Below are positions 9,080-17,902 of a stretch of DNA of 33,900 nt, piece after piece (position 1 is the stretch's first letter; each line of letters opens with the position of its first letter). This DNA is from Bacteroidales bacterium UBA1680 (GTDB lineage: Bacteria; Bacteroidota; Bacteroidia; Bacteroidales; UBA932), in the NCBI GenBank assembly GCA_002320605.1, contig DCKG01000018.1:1-33900 (forward strand). Direction: 5' to 3'. The notes under the pieces are model-generated. The model was not told the DNA's origin. It did no database searches and worked only from the letters and a program-made list of their open reading frames with translations. The translations under genes were made by a program, and so were the position numbers.

Positions 9080-9922
9080 GTTGTGACGACCCGAGCTGCC
9101 AGGTAGCTCATCAGCCATCAAAGAAAGACGGAAAAATAGCTATTCTTCCTGTTTTCCGCACTTTTTCTGGGGCTCTAACCGAAATCGGAGCCACAGCCAC
9201 GAGAGAGGCTGATCGCTTTGCCAATTCGGGTGTCCTGCGGCATATGACTTCCTTCGATGTATGTATCCCCGATTTCATCGGGATTCACCCAATTTTAAGT
9301 TTCGTCGTATATCAGGGGCTTGAGAACAGGACCTTGCGAATGGTCTGACCGTCATCGGACTTGAAGGCAAGGGTCGTCTCAGTCTTAAGAGTTTCAGCTG
9401 CACTGCAGGGCTCATTGTCATGCCATTAACCAAGCCATAATAGCCAGCATCAAAATAAAGCATTCGTGATAAAGACAAATAGTCCGTCCCTGATTGTCTT
9501 TCTATATGTGCATCCGGAATTAGTTTTATAACCGCAATAAATCCGAGAGGAAATCTAAAAATAGAGACATATTACTCCCTCTCTGGCTCAGTTCTGAAGA
9601 ACTTCATGGCATCTCAGTCTTTGTCTTCTCGGCTATCTCGATATCGGGTTTCATGGCCTGGCAGTTCCGGGGTTCGTTCATCGGTGCTGCACCGCCACGC
9701 CAGGTCCCGGCGATGGACTCGAAGTCTTCCCTGTCGCAAAGCCTCCATGCAAATCACTCGGGAGGAGAAGCGCCCCTGGGGCATCTGGATTGATGCCGCA
9801 CTGGCTTTAGGCTGCCAGTTGAAGCAGGCAAAAATCGGTCATCCACCACTACGTCGCCATGCGCGCCATATCCACTCCCGAGTGAGCTGCAAAGAGACCC
9901 AATCGGCCATTCCTCATGCGAA
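9080..9922. other. Gene-free stretch, probably decayed DNA
   Basis: No intact gene with recognisable motifs is present. On the minus strand, 9312-9425 reads as 37 open codons ending TLAFKSDDGQTIRKVLFSSP then a stop, which could be the tail of a dead secreted-protein gene. On the plus strand an ORF at 9606-10025 is rich in Arg and Ser and overlaps the real transposase frame, so it looks spurious. The segment sits between a terminator and mobile debris. Confidence 0.5.
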
Positions 9923-10809
9923 AGAGGAGACGCAAGCAGCTACAACCCTAGGATGCTCACCAAGGTGGTGTTCTACGCATGCCTCCAGAATGTATACTCC
10001 GGCAGGAAGATGGAGACCCTGTTGAGACGTGACGTGAACTTCATGTGGCTGTCTGGCATGCAGACGCCCGACTTCAACACCATCAACCTGTTCCGCAAGA
10101 ACAGACTCGCAAAAGTTATTGACGATATCTTCACCCATGTTGTCAAGATGTTGGCCGACCATAAGATCATAAGCCGGGATGTGCAGTACGTGGACGGAAC
10201 TAGGATTGAGGCCATCGCGAACAAGTATACCTTCGTATGGAAAAAGGCGACCCAGACCAACCGAGACAAACTAGACAAGAAAGTCAAGGCAATCCTTGCC
10301 AAAGCCGAGAAGGAACTGGGCCTGGAACTCGGAGAAGAAAAAACAGAGGTGATGACTCCGGAAAAGATGACGGAACGCACGGAGAAGATACTTAAGGAGA
10401 TGGATAGAAGAGGCATCAGCGACAAGCGCCTGCGCAAGGACATGTCCGAGGTGGAAGATGCGCATACCTGGAGTACAATGACAGGCTGGACACTCTCGGC
10501 GAGCGTAACAGTTGCAGCAAGACGGATCCCGATGCTACCTTTATGCGCATGAAAGAGGATGCGATGAATAACGGACAGACCAAGCCAGGTTACAACGTTC
10601 CAATATCCACGGAGAATCAGTTCATAACACATTACACGATGTCCTGGCGCCCAACTGACTGGGGGATGTTCATAAACCACATGGACACCTCTAAGCAGAG
10701 GTATAGTAAATACGGTTCGGAAGTTGTCGCAGACTCTGGATATGGCAGCGAGGAGAACTACGAATATCTGGAAATGGACGGTATGGAGGGATATGTAAAA
10801 GTGAATTAG
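9923..10809 (+). pseudogene. Truncated, frameshifted IS1182-type transposase
   Basis: The reading frame enters at about 9923 with GDASSYNPRML and continues from 9953 with VVFYACLQNVYSGRKMETL, FMWLSGMQTPDFNTINLFR and QYVDGTRIEAIANKYTFVW. These are the N-terminal DUF772 and early DDE motifs of IS1182-family transposases. Around 10455-10465 the frame shifts: after MSEVEDA the homologous reading continues in another frame as AYLEYNDRLDTLGERNS and then MRMKEDAMNNGQTKPGYNV and VVADSGYGSEENYEYLE. It ends at YVKVN and a stop at 10809, well short of the end of the DDE domain. The extreme N-terminus, the C-terminal part and both IS ends are not seen. It cannot make a working transposase. At its 3' end it abuts a group II intron fragment on the other strand. 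Confidence 0.85.
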
Positions 10810-10816
10810 TCGTCCC

Positions 10817-11097
10817 CTGTTTTTTGCTGGACTGCTTCTCATAGATGGGAGTCAGGATTTGGTTGATGGCTTGCTGCACCATGCGGTCTGCCACCGTCGG
10901 GATTCCCAACAAGCGCTTCTTGCCATTATCCTTGGGTATCTCTACCAGTCTGACGGGATTCGGACGGTAGCTGCCGTCCATTAAGGAACTTATCCGAGTG
11001 TCCTTGTTGGCTCTCAGCCACGGGAGCAACTGCTCGCATGACATCTTGTCGACACCGCCGCATCCTTGTTCCTCATTACGCACTTGTAAGCTGCGTT
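10817..11097 (-). pseudogene. Group II intron reverse transcriptase (LtrA-like), N-terminal fragment
   Basis: The minus strand encodes the N-terminal part of a group II intron-encoded protein: NAAYKCVMRNK, then after a one-base frameshift near 11060 GGVDKMSCEQLLPWL, YRPNPVRLVEIPKDNGKKRL and LGIPTVADRMVQQAINQILT, ending at PIYEKQ. In intact proteins this leads into the SYGFRP motif and then the YxDD catalytic motif; both are missing because the gene is cut at about 10817, where the IS1182 remnant begins. The fragment is therefore dead through both the frameshift and the 3' truncation. Maturase and endonuclease domains are absent. Confidence 0.85.
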
Positions 11098-11370
11098 GGG
11101 GTTCGAGTGGGATAGTATGCCCCCCAATAAATGCTCCTTGCCAAATGGTACTTCCACGACGTTGTCTTCGATCATCCATATGCAGGTCTGCACTTCCTCA
11201 TAGTAGCTTTCGGATTCCGTCCTTGCTCTACGGGGGCAGTCATTAGCTTAGGCAGATGTTTACCGCTGGCTTCCTTCAGATTCCCCTCGCTAGGGACACC
11301 CTTGCCTTTCTGGCTGGACAATTCCCACTACTAGGGTCTGTTAGGGACTTGCATCCGTTAGCCGATATAC
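11098..11370 (-). ncRNA. 5' portion of a group II intron ribozyme (domain I region), remnant
   Basis: On the minus strand, upstream of the RT fragment, the sequence contains GGCAAGGGTGTCC, then GAGGGGAATCTGAAGGAAGC and GGTAAACATCTGCC. These resemble conserved stretches of the 5' domain of Bacteroidota group II introns. The 5' boundary is approximate and I could not place the first intron nucleotide. The 3' domains V and VI are absent, so the intron cannot splice. Recognition rests on motif memory and position next to the RT. Confidence 0.65.
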
Positions 11371-11387
11371 ATGCTAGACAAACATAA

Positions 11388-11421
11388 AACCCCGAAAGGA
11401 GCTTGCGCAACTTTCGAGGTT
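11388..11421 (-). terminator. Hairpin terminator of the GH99-like gene, twin of the one at 1677
   Basis: The arms AACCCCGAAAG (11388-11398) and CTTTCGAGGTT (11411-11421) enclose a loop containing CTTGCGC. On the minus strand the hairpin follows the stop of the gene ending at 11442 by about 20 nt and runs into GTTTTA. Stem and loop core are shared with 1677-1710. Confidence 0.65.
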
Positions 11422-11441
11422 CGTTTACTTTTTCAAAACAA

Positions 11442-12623
11442 TCACTTGAAGACTTTCCTCACCGCCTTAAGGAATCCATACTTAAAATGCGTGTCTGGTT
11501 CCAAGTAGCTGCCTTCAGCCCACTCATTCCATGCGTTGATAGTGATAAGAGGAGCCTGATCAGGGTGATTGTCGGTATATTCCTTAGCCTTGCACAGAAA
11601 GCCCTCAAATTTCTTAGGAGTCACCCCTGTCACGCATGACTGTCTATCAACTGGAAATCTTGGGTTGTTATCCCAGTCAATTGAAACGTGAGCGAAATAT
11701 GGAATAGAGAAATTCTTGTCAAATTCATCGTACTTAGCAACGGCTTTCTCGCCCCATGACTGATAGTCTTGATTTGCAGGTATGAAATGACACCACTGGT
11801 AATTAGTAAGGCTATTGAACCCGAGATATTTTACAGTGTTATCTTGAGTGGCTGATTTGTCCCCAGGCACATTCGAGACAGTCTCAGGGATGGCGCCCCA
11901 GAGAATCGCTTGCAGATGAAGGCCTCCTAGCCCCACATTGACACATTTCTCCCTGAATAGATCCAGAGCTTCTTTAGCTTCCTCGATAGAACCCATGCCA
12001 TCTATGAAAGTGCCTAGCTCATAGATTGCGAAAACCGGTTTGCCATCTATTCTGTAATAATTCGGACGGGAGAAGTAATCCTTGATGACATGGTCGGTGA
12101 ACTCATCGAAGGTATCGAAATCTACCTGCCCCTTCCAATAATATTTGCTTTTGTCCGGTTCCGTGTAATCTATGTAAGCTGTATGGGTATGATTGGCCCA
12201 CATAAGATAGAACTCCATCTTCTCATTGTTCTTTGCTTTCAGGAAACCGTCATTCAAAACGCCCTCTAACCAAGGCATTTTATCATACCAGTACCAGTCG
12301 AAGATGAACGTATTCACCCCGTACTTTAGGGCCGTCCTGATTATCTTTTCCTGCATCTTTGGATCAGACTCGTCGAAATAGCCCCAGATAGGTTCACGAG
12401 GTTGTCTATGTCCTTCAAATTTAGGCTTAGCATTATACACGGCCTCCCATTCACCTTTTCCATCATGGAAAATGCCCATCTCGCTCTGAAACCTAGGCTC
12501 GTTGAAATATGCCGGCCAAATGTACGCAGCGACATCGTACCGCTGACGCGACTTATTCGTTTGCCCGAAAGCGGTAAGAGAAGCTAACAGAAGTAACGTA
12601 AGAATCAAAAATCTCATTTTCAT
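11442..12623 (-). CDS. Secreted GH99-like (WbsX-type) domain protein
   Basis: From the ATG at 12623 (MKMRFLILTLLLLASLTAFG, a signal peptide with probable cleavage near AFG-Q) the product has 393 residues. Motifs YDVAAYIWPAYFNEPRF, FIFDWYWYDKMPWLEG, FYLMWANHTHT, IDGKPVFAIYE and the end motif INAWNEWAEGSYLEPDTHF match the GH99-like/WbsX family (PF14307), which has a TIM-barrel fold related to endo-alpha-mannanases. A frame extension to 12656 would put MLKPLVHCNTV ahead of the signal peptide and is unlikely. The protein is probably periplasmic or extracellular and acts on, or binds, a glycan; activity within this family is poorly established. It is separated from ribF by 177 nt and ends in its own terminator, so it is likely transcribed alone. 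Confidence 0.85.
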   Translation of the reverse strand: MKMRFLILTLLLLASLTAFGQTNKSRQRYDVAAYIWPAYFNEPRFQSEMGIFHDGKGEWEAVYNAKPKFEGHRQPREPIWGYFDESDPKMQEKIIRTALKYGVNTFIFDWYWYDKMPWLEGVLNDGFLKAKNNEKMEFYLMWANHTHTAYIDYTEPDKSKYYWKGQVDFDTFDEFTDHVIKDYFSRPNYYRIDGKPVFAIYELGTFIDGMGSIEEAKEALDLFREKCVNVGLGGLHLQAILWGAIPETVSNVPGDKSATQDNTVKYLGFNSLTNYQWCHFIPANQDYQSWGEKAVAKYDEFDKNFSIPYFAHVSIDWDNNPRFPVDRQSCVTGVTPKKFEGFLCKAKEYTDNHPDQAPLITINAWNEWAEGSYLEPDTHFKYGFLKAVRKVFK

Positions 12624-12800
12624 AACTGTGTTACAATGCACTAGGGGTTTAAGCAAGTTGCATTCGTAAGTGTCTAATACTTAATAATTTTCGAAGAGCC
12701 TTTGCTTACGCCTGCCAAACATTGATGCCGTGAGCATGTGGCCTTGTAAGTTATTGAATATCAATGCCAATCTTACCCACCTTGCTCACGCCGTTGTATT

Positions 12801-13673
12801 TTACATGCAAGAATTGCGGTCTTGCTCCAGTTGCGCTTTCAATTCACCGATTGAGCCGAAGCGGTGTTCGTCGCGAATCTTCCGGACGAACGTCACCTTT
12901 ATCGGCAGGCCGTAGATGTCTTCATCGAAATCGAAAATGTTCGTCTCTATCGTGAGCCTGGTGTCGTGACTCACAGTGGGACGCAGACCTATGTTGCACA
13001 TCCCGCCCATGGTGCGTCCGACAGCCTCGACCCTTACTTTGTACACCCCGTTGCCTGGAACGAGCTTCAGTGGCTCGTAAAGCTGCATGTTCGCTGTTGG
13101 AAAGCCGATTGTGCGGCCAAGCTGGTTGCCTGCCACTACGACACCTAATAAGGAATATTCATAACCTAGCATCTGATTGGCCTCCTCGATGCAACCAGAG
13201 GAGATAGCCTTTCGGATTTTAGTCGAGCTGATCACCAGCCCTCCTGGAATTTCGATTTTACTGCAAAGGATTACGTCCACGCCTTCGGCCTCTGCTATCT
13301 TTCCGATTTCATCCGGCCCAGCCAAGTCGCTACCGAGGCGGTTGTCGTACCCTAGAAGGATAGCCTTGCAACCGAAACGGCCTACGAGATATTCATGAAT
13401 ATATTGCCTTGAAGTCATGCGGCTGAATTCCTTCGTGAAAGGCAGCACTTCGACATAATCCACGCCTAGTTCTTTCAGAAGTTCCGTCTTTTCATCCAAG
13501 GAAGTAAGAAGGCGAAGATTACGGGCATCATCTTGAAGGACATTACGCGGATGAGGCCAGAAGGTGACGACCATGCTTTCATCGCCACGCCTTCTAGCTT
13601 CATCGATCAGCGTAGATATGACATGACGGTGCCCGATGTGGACACCGTCGAAAAATCCAGTAGCTATAACCAT
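12801..13673 (-). CDS. ribF: Bifunctional riboflavin kinase/FAD synthetase
   Basis: The 290-residue enzyme makes FMN from riboflavin and ATP, then FAD from FMN and ATP. The N-terminal FMN adenylyltransferase domain shows GFFDGVHIGHRHVI (the HxGH-type nucleotidyltransferase motif), VVTFWPHPRNVL and ISSTKIRKAI. The C-terminal riboflavin kinase domain shows GNQLGRTIGFPTANM, NGVYKVRV, MCNIGLRPTV and ETNIFDFDEDIYG. The N-terminus is slightly short, but all motifs are present. Its start overlaps the end of the upstream glycogen gene by 10 nt, so it is probably translationally coupled and transcribed as the last gene of the glycogen run. A functional link to glycogen is not evident. Confidence 0.93.
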   Translation of the reverse strand: MVIATGFFDGVHIGHRHVISTLIDEARRRGDESMVVTFWPHPRNVLQDDARNLRLLTSLDEKTELLKELGVDYVEVLPFTKEFSRMTSRQYIHEYLVGRFGCKAILLGYDNRLGSDLAGPDEIGKIAEAEGVDVILCSKIEIPGGLVISSTKIRKAISSGCIEEANQMLGYEYSLLGVVVAGNQLGRTIGFPTANMQLYEPLKLVPGNGVYKVRVEAVGRTMGGMCNIGLRPTVSHDTRLTIETNIFDFDEDIYGLPIKVTFVRKIRDEHRFGSIGELKAQLEQDRNSCM

Positions 13674-16600
13674 TTCACCAACTCGAAGTCCTGCCTGTGA
13701 GGCAGCAGCTCATTCATGGCGTACATCCTTACGGCGAACTGGTACATTCCAGCCCTCTGCGGCTCAAAAGACGCATGGTACGTAGCTATGCCGTCTTTAT
13801 ATTCGGCGACATTGGACTGGAAAGCTTCTTGAATATGCAGCTGGCGTTTTCTGTCAGTCGTGGCGACAAGCACCTCAACGCCTATCTCTTCTGGCTTGAT
13901 ATTGCCTAGATTCAGTACTACTTCTACATTGAGGTCACTGCCGTGATCTAAGCTATAAGATGCCTCTGGCAGCTTCTGAGAGATGACCTCAATTTCATTC
14001 CAGTACCTGCGCATCCTAGATTTCCAAGCCGAGATCTTACGAGCGATGGCATAGTCATCGCCAACGAGCATTTGCGTCCTCTTCGCCTGAGGATAATAGA
14101 ATTTCTCGCAATAGTCAGTCAGCATCCTATTAGTAGTGAAGTTGCATGCCACCTGAGCTATAGTGTTCATTATATAGCCAATCCATGTTTCTGGCAGATT
14201 CGTCTTAGGATCTACGTCATAGTAGGCAGGAGCGATATCATTCTCTATCGTCGTGTAGATAGTCGCAGCATCCAGCTCGTTCTGGTAGTTATTATCTTCG
14301 TAAACCTGCTCTTGGGGCAAAGCCCAGCCGGCACCTTCCTTGTAACCTTCTACCCACCAGCCGTCAAGCACGGAGAAATGCATCACGCCATTCATCGCGG
14401 CCTTTTCGCCTGAGGTTCCAGAGGCCTCAAGAGGCCTCGTAGGAGTATTCATCCAAATATCCACGCCTTGTACGAGCCTCTTGGCAAGAGAGATGTCATA
14501 CCCTGGCACGAAGACTATCTTCCCGATGAACCTAGGCTGCTTAGAAATATCTATTATATGCTTTATAAGATCCTGGCCAGCCTTGTCGGCAGGGTGAGCC
14601 TTGCCAGCGAAAATGAACTGCACCGGATGCTGAGGATTATTCACGATGTCGCTCAGCCTGTCAAGGTCAGAGAATAGAAGCGCGGCCCTCTTATATGTAG
14701 CGAATCGTCTTGCGAATCCGATGGTCAGGACATCATCACGTAGATTCTCTTTTATCGCCACAATCTCCTTTGGCGAATAATGATTGCACAGGGCAGAATC
14801 CGAGATTCTCTCTTTAACGACCCTTATCAATCTCTTTTTCAGCACCTTGCGGGTAGCCCAAATTTCAGCGTCTGGAACTCTGTATATGCCTTCGAAGCAC
14901 TTCTTGTCGTAATGATGGGTCTTGAACTCCGGCCCGAACACTTTGTCATGAATCTTCTGCCATTCAGCAGCACACCATGTGTAATAGTGAACTCCATTCG
15001 TGACGTAGCTTATAAAGAGTTCTTCAGGAAGATATCCGGGATACATCTTGCTGAATATCTCTTTTGACACATCGCCATGCAGCTTAGAAACTCCATTTAC
15101 GTTCTGGCTGAGGTTAGCGGCGAGGAAACTCATTGAGAATTTTTCGTTAGGGTCAGATACGCTGGCTTTGCCCAAGCCCATGAGAGTATCCCAGTCAATC
15201 TTCAGGCGAGGCGGGTAGTGGCCTATGTATTTTCTTAGCAGATCCTCATCAAATGTGTCATGTCCCGCTGGCACAGGCGTATGGGTCGTGAAGAGCGACG
15301 AAGCCCTGACTACCTCCAATGCCTCTCCAAAGTCAAGATTGTCATTCTGAATATATTCCCTCAGCCTTTCAATACCGGTGAATGCAGCATGTCCCTCATT
15401 GCAATGGTATATCTGAGGATTCAGGCCAAGGCTGCGCAGAGCCCTGATGCCGCCCACGCCGAGGAGCAGTTCCTGTTTGAGCCTGTTCTCCCAGTCTCCG
15501 CCATAGAGATGATACGTTACCTGACGGTCTTCCGGAATATTCGCCTCATAATCTGTGTCGAGAAGGTAAAGATCGGTCCTTCCGACAGCCACTTTCCATA
15601 TTCTTGCAGTAATCGTCCTCCCTGGGAAGGCTACGCTAGCAGTAACCCATTCGCCATTGTCATTAATGACCGGCTCCGCCGGAATTTTATTGAAATCTTG
15701 AGCATCATAACGTGCCACCTGCTCGCCCTGGCTAGTAATTACCTGCGTAAAATAGCCATAACGATAGAGAAGGCCGATGGCTACCATATTCACGTTCATG
15801 TCTGAAGTCTCTTTCAAGTAGTCACCAGCAAGAATTCCAAGACCCCCTGAATATATTTTCAAAGAGCTGTCGAGACCATACTCCATGCAGAAATATGCTA
15901 TCTGAGGATCTTTGCGCTCCAACTTCTTAACCATGTAGGCATTGAACTCATCCATGATGGCTCCGAGTCTTCCAAGAAAAACCTCATTCTTCGCCAGTTC
16001 GTTGAATCTTTTCAGGCTTACTGCATCAAGCAGGGCCATTGGATTATGATTTGTCTTATACCATATGTCTGTGTCGATTGATTTGAATAGTTCTTTCGCA
16101 TCGTCATTCCAGCACCACCAGAGATTTTTTGACAGGGTCTCCAGCCCTGACAGAGCATCTGGGAGATGACGTCTTACGACAACACTCTTCCAAGATGGAT
16201 TGTTGATTTCTATCTTCTTATATTCCATTGTCTTATCTGCTTCCATCTCCTCATGGAAGTCTCCTATTGTTTCTTTTACCTTCGATATTGCCTTTGAATA
16301 TGCTTCTTTATAATACTGTATCTGATTTTCCCAGAGAGCGATTTTTGAGACATCCCTAGCTGATTCCATATATTCCTTTCTCTTCGCATCGTCCAGAGCG
16401 GCAATCTCCTTTACTCTGTCCACCACGCCATCGACCACATCGAAATAATTCGAGTCTGTCCTGTCTGTGACTGAGATGCCAAGGTGATCTTTCTCATAAT
16501 GCGTCCTAACCCACAAGCCGAAACCGGAAAGGCTGGTAGTCAATGTAGGAACCCTGAAGGCCAAGCTTTCCAGAGGAGTGTAACCCCAAGGCTCGTAATA

Positions 16601-17902
16601 TGAAGGGAATAGAGTGAGGTCCAAGCCGACCAATAGGTCGTAATATTTCATATTGAATATTCCATCGCTCCCATTGAGGTAGGAAGGAATGAAATATACT
16701 TTCACGCGGTTTCCCTTGGCATTGTCGAATTTGAGTTCCCTCAGGCGCTTCGTGATTATGTCGTTTTCCTTATCCATGAGGACATGGCTGACTTGCGTAG
16801 CATAATCCGCCTGAGTTCCAGACAGCTTAGAGAGCAGATTCTTATCCGGTCCGTTATTCCCTGACGGAATCATTATGAAAGCCTGAATCGAACGGCCTTC
16901 TGGTTCCTCTTTGCGAAGCGTGTCCAGGGCATCGATGAAAACATCAATGCCTTTGTTCCTATATTCATAACGTCCCCCGATGCCAACTAGGATAGCATCT
17001 TTAGGCACATCCTCTCCGCTCATGGCAGTCGCTACCTCAATCAATTTCTCCCTTGCGGCAGAGCGCTTGGAGTCATATTCCTCATCAGTAGCAGGAGTGA
17101 AACTATTTTCGAAGCCGTTCGGAGTTACTTCATCAACAGTCCTGCCTAAGAACTGGGCACATTCCCTGGCCGTAATTTCACTAACTGTCGTGAATATGTC
17201 TGCATTCTGGGCGGAAATTTTCTCTATGGAATGCCTGGCAATGTTCCCGAACTGGCGAGCCTTCTCGTCACCATCGTAAGACTCTAGTGAATCGTACAGT
17301 GGCTGATTATTCCCTGCGATGCAGCGCCCCATCACCGTCGCATGAGTCGTGAATACGGTTGCGATTGGCAGGTTGGCCTTCTTCAGGTAAAGAAGTCCGG
17401 CTCCTGTCTGCCACTCATGAAACTGAGCCACGACTTTATCGGACTGGCCAAGATTGAAACGGTAGAAACTTTCAATCACGCGCCCTGCAGCATATCCGAA
17501 CAGGACATTTTCCTTATAGTCCCAGTTCCCAGTGATGGAGTCTACCTTGAAATCCATCCAATACTGGGAAAGGATGTCATTCTGCTTCGTGATGAATTGC
17601 TTGAAATCCACCAGAATCGCAGCAGGACTCCCTGGGACATTCCATTTCCCTATTCGGACCCTCAGGCCCTCACCTGCCGCATGGTTTTTCCACGGGGCGT
17701 AAAGATGCTGATCTTCAATGAAGTCAGGGTTACTGTTCGTATCCATCCAGACATCCGGCCCGATGAGAATGTGATGAGTGTGCAATTGTGTCTTAAGGTA
17801 CAAGGATTTAGTGGCTATGACCGTGTATATGCCGCCAACCTTGTTGCAAACTTCCCAACTAACCTCAAATAGATAATCAGGAACTTCAACTTTATTCGTC
17901 AT
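13664..17902 (-). CDS. Fused GT3 glycogen synthase and GT35 alpha-glucan phosphorylase
   Basis: One 1412-residue frame carries two enzymes. Residues 1 to about 550 are a eukaryote-type GT3 glycogen synthase: LFEVSWEVCNKVGGIYTV, VFTTHATVMGR, and the C-terminal FPSYYEPWGYTPLESLAF. Residues from about 559 (an internal Met, MEYKKIEINNP) are a TIGR02094-type phosphorylase. It begins with a DUF3417-like segment (HLPDALSGLETLSKNLWWCW), followed by FCMEYGLDSSLKIYSGGLG, YHCNEGHAAF and RPLEASGTSGEKAAMNG, in which Lys1167 is the expected pyridoxal-phosphate lysine. GT3 enzymes use UDP-glucose to extend alpha-1,4 chains; GT35 enzymes release glucose 1-phosphate. The gene overlaps the GH57 gene upstream by 4 nt (ATGA) and ribF downstream by 10 nt. 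Both halves look complete. A second initiation at Met559 could give free phosphorylase, but nothing shows that it does. Confidence 0.92.
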   Translation of the reverse strand: MTNKVEVPDYLFEVSWEVCNKVGGIYTVIATKSLYLKTQLHTHHILIGPDVWMDTNSNPDFIEDQHLYAPWKNHAAGEGLRVRIGKWNVPGSPAAILVDFKQFITKQNDILSQYWMDFKVDSITGNWDYKENVLFGYAAGRVIESFYRFNLGQSDKVVAQFHEWQTGAGLLYLKKANLPIATVFTTHATVMGRCIAGNNQPLYDSLESYDGDEKARQFGNIARHSIEKISAQNADIFTTVSEITARECAQFLGRTVDEVTPNGFENSFTPATDEEYDSKRSAAREKLIEVATAMSGEDVPKDAILVGIGGRYEYRNKGIDVFIDALDTLRKEEPEGRSIQAFIMIPSGNNGPDKNLLSKLSGTQADYATQVSHVLMDKENDIITKRLRELKFDNAKGNRVKVYFIPSYLNGSDGIFNMKYYDLLVGLDLTLFPSYYEPWGYTPLESLAFRVPTLTTSLSGFGLWVRTHYEKDHLGISVTDRTDSNYFDVVDGVVDRVKEIAALDDAKRKEYMESARDVSKIALWENQIQYYKEAYSKAISKVKETIGDFHEEMEADKTMEYKKIEINNPSWKSVVVRRHLPDALSGLETLSKNLWWCWNDDAKELFKSIDTDIWYKTNHNPMALLDAVSLKRFNELAKNEVFLGRLGAIMDEFNAYMVKKLERKDPQIAYFCMEYGLDSSLKIYSGGLGILAGDYLKETSDMNVNMVAIGLLYRYGYFTQVITSQGEQVARYDAQDFNKIPAEPVINDNGEWVTASVAFPGRTITARIWKVAVGRTDLYLLDTDYEANIPEDRQVTYHLYGGDWENRLKQELLLGVGGIRALRSLGLNPQIYHCNEGHAAFTGIERLREYIQNDNLDFGEALEVVRASSLFTTHTPVPAGHDTFDEDLLRKYIGHYPPRLKIDWDTLMGLGKASVSDPNEKFSMSFLAANLSQNVNGVSKLHGDVSKEIFSKMYPGYLPEELFISYVTNGVHYYTWCAAEWQKIHDKVFGPEFKTHHYDKKCFEGIYRVPDAEIWATRKVLKKRLIRVVKERISDSALCNHYSPKEIVAIKENLRDDVLTIGFARRFATYKRAALLFSDLDRLSDIVNNPQHPVQFIFAGKAHPADKAGQDLIKHIIDISKQPRFIGKIVFVPGYDISLAKRLVQGVDIWMNTPTRPLEASGTSGEKAAMNGVMHFSVLDGWWVEGYKEGAGWALPQEQVYEDNNYQNELDAATIYTTIENDIAPAYYDVDPKTNLPETWIGYIMNTIAQVACNFTTNRMLTDYCEKFYYPQAKRTQMLVGDDYAIARKISAWKSRMRRYWNEIEVISQKLPEASYSLDHGSDLNVEVVLNLGNIKPEEIGVEVLVATTDRKRQLHIQEAFQSNVAEYKDGIATYHASFEPQRAGMYQFAVRMYAMNELLPHRQDFELVKWL

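Noticed and set aside
9604..9654. Minus-strand 16-codon reading MKPDIEIAEKTKTEMP, similar to the N-terminus of formate-tetrahydrofolate ligase
   Set aside because: Too short, ends in a stop, and no further similarity follows; it could be a remnant but chance is equally likely.
9606..10025. 139-codon plus-strand ORF
   Set aside because: It overlaps the real transposase frame, is Arg/Ser-rich and has no family motif.
12631..12800. Inverted GGCGTGAGCA/TGCTCACGGC considered as a ribF terminator
   Set aside because: The arms are over 40 nt apart with one mismatch and no T-run follows.
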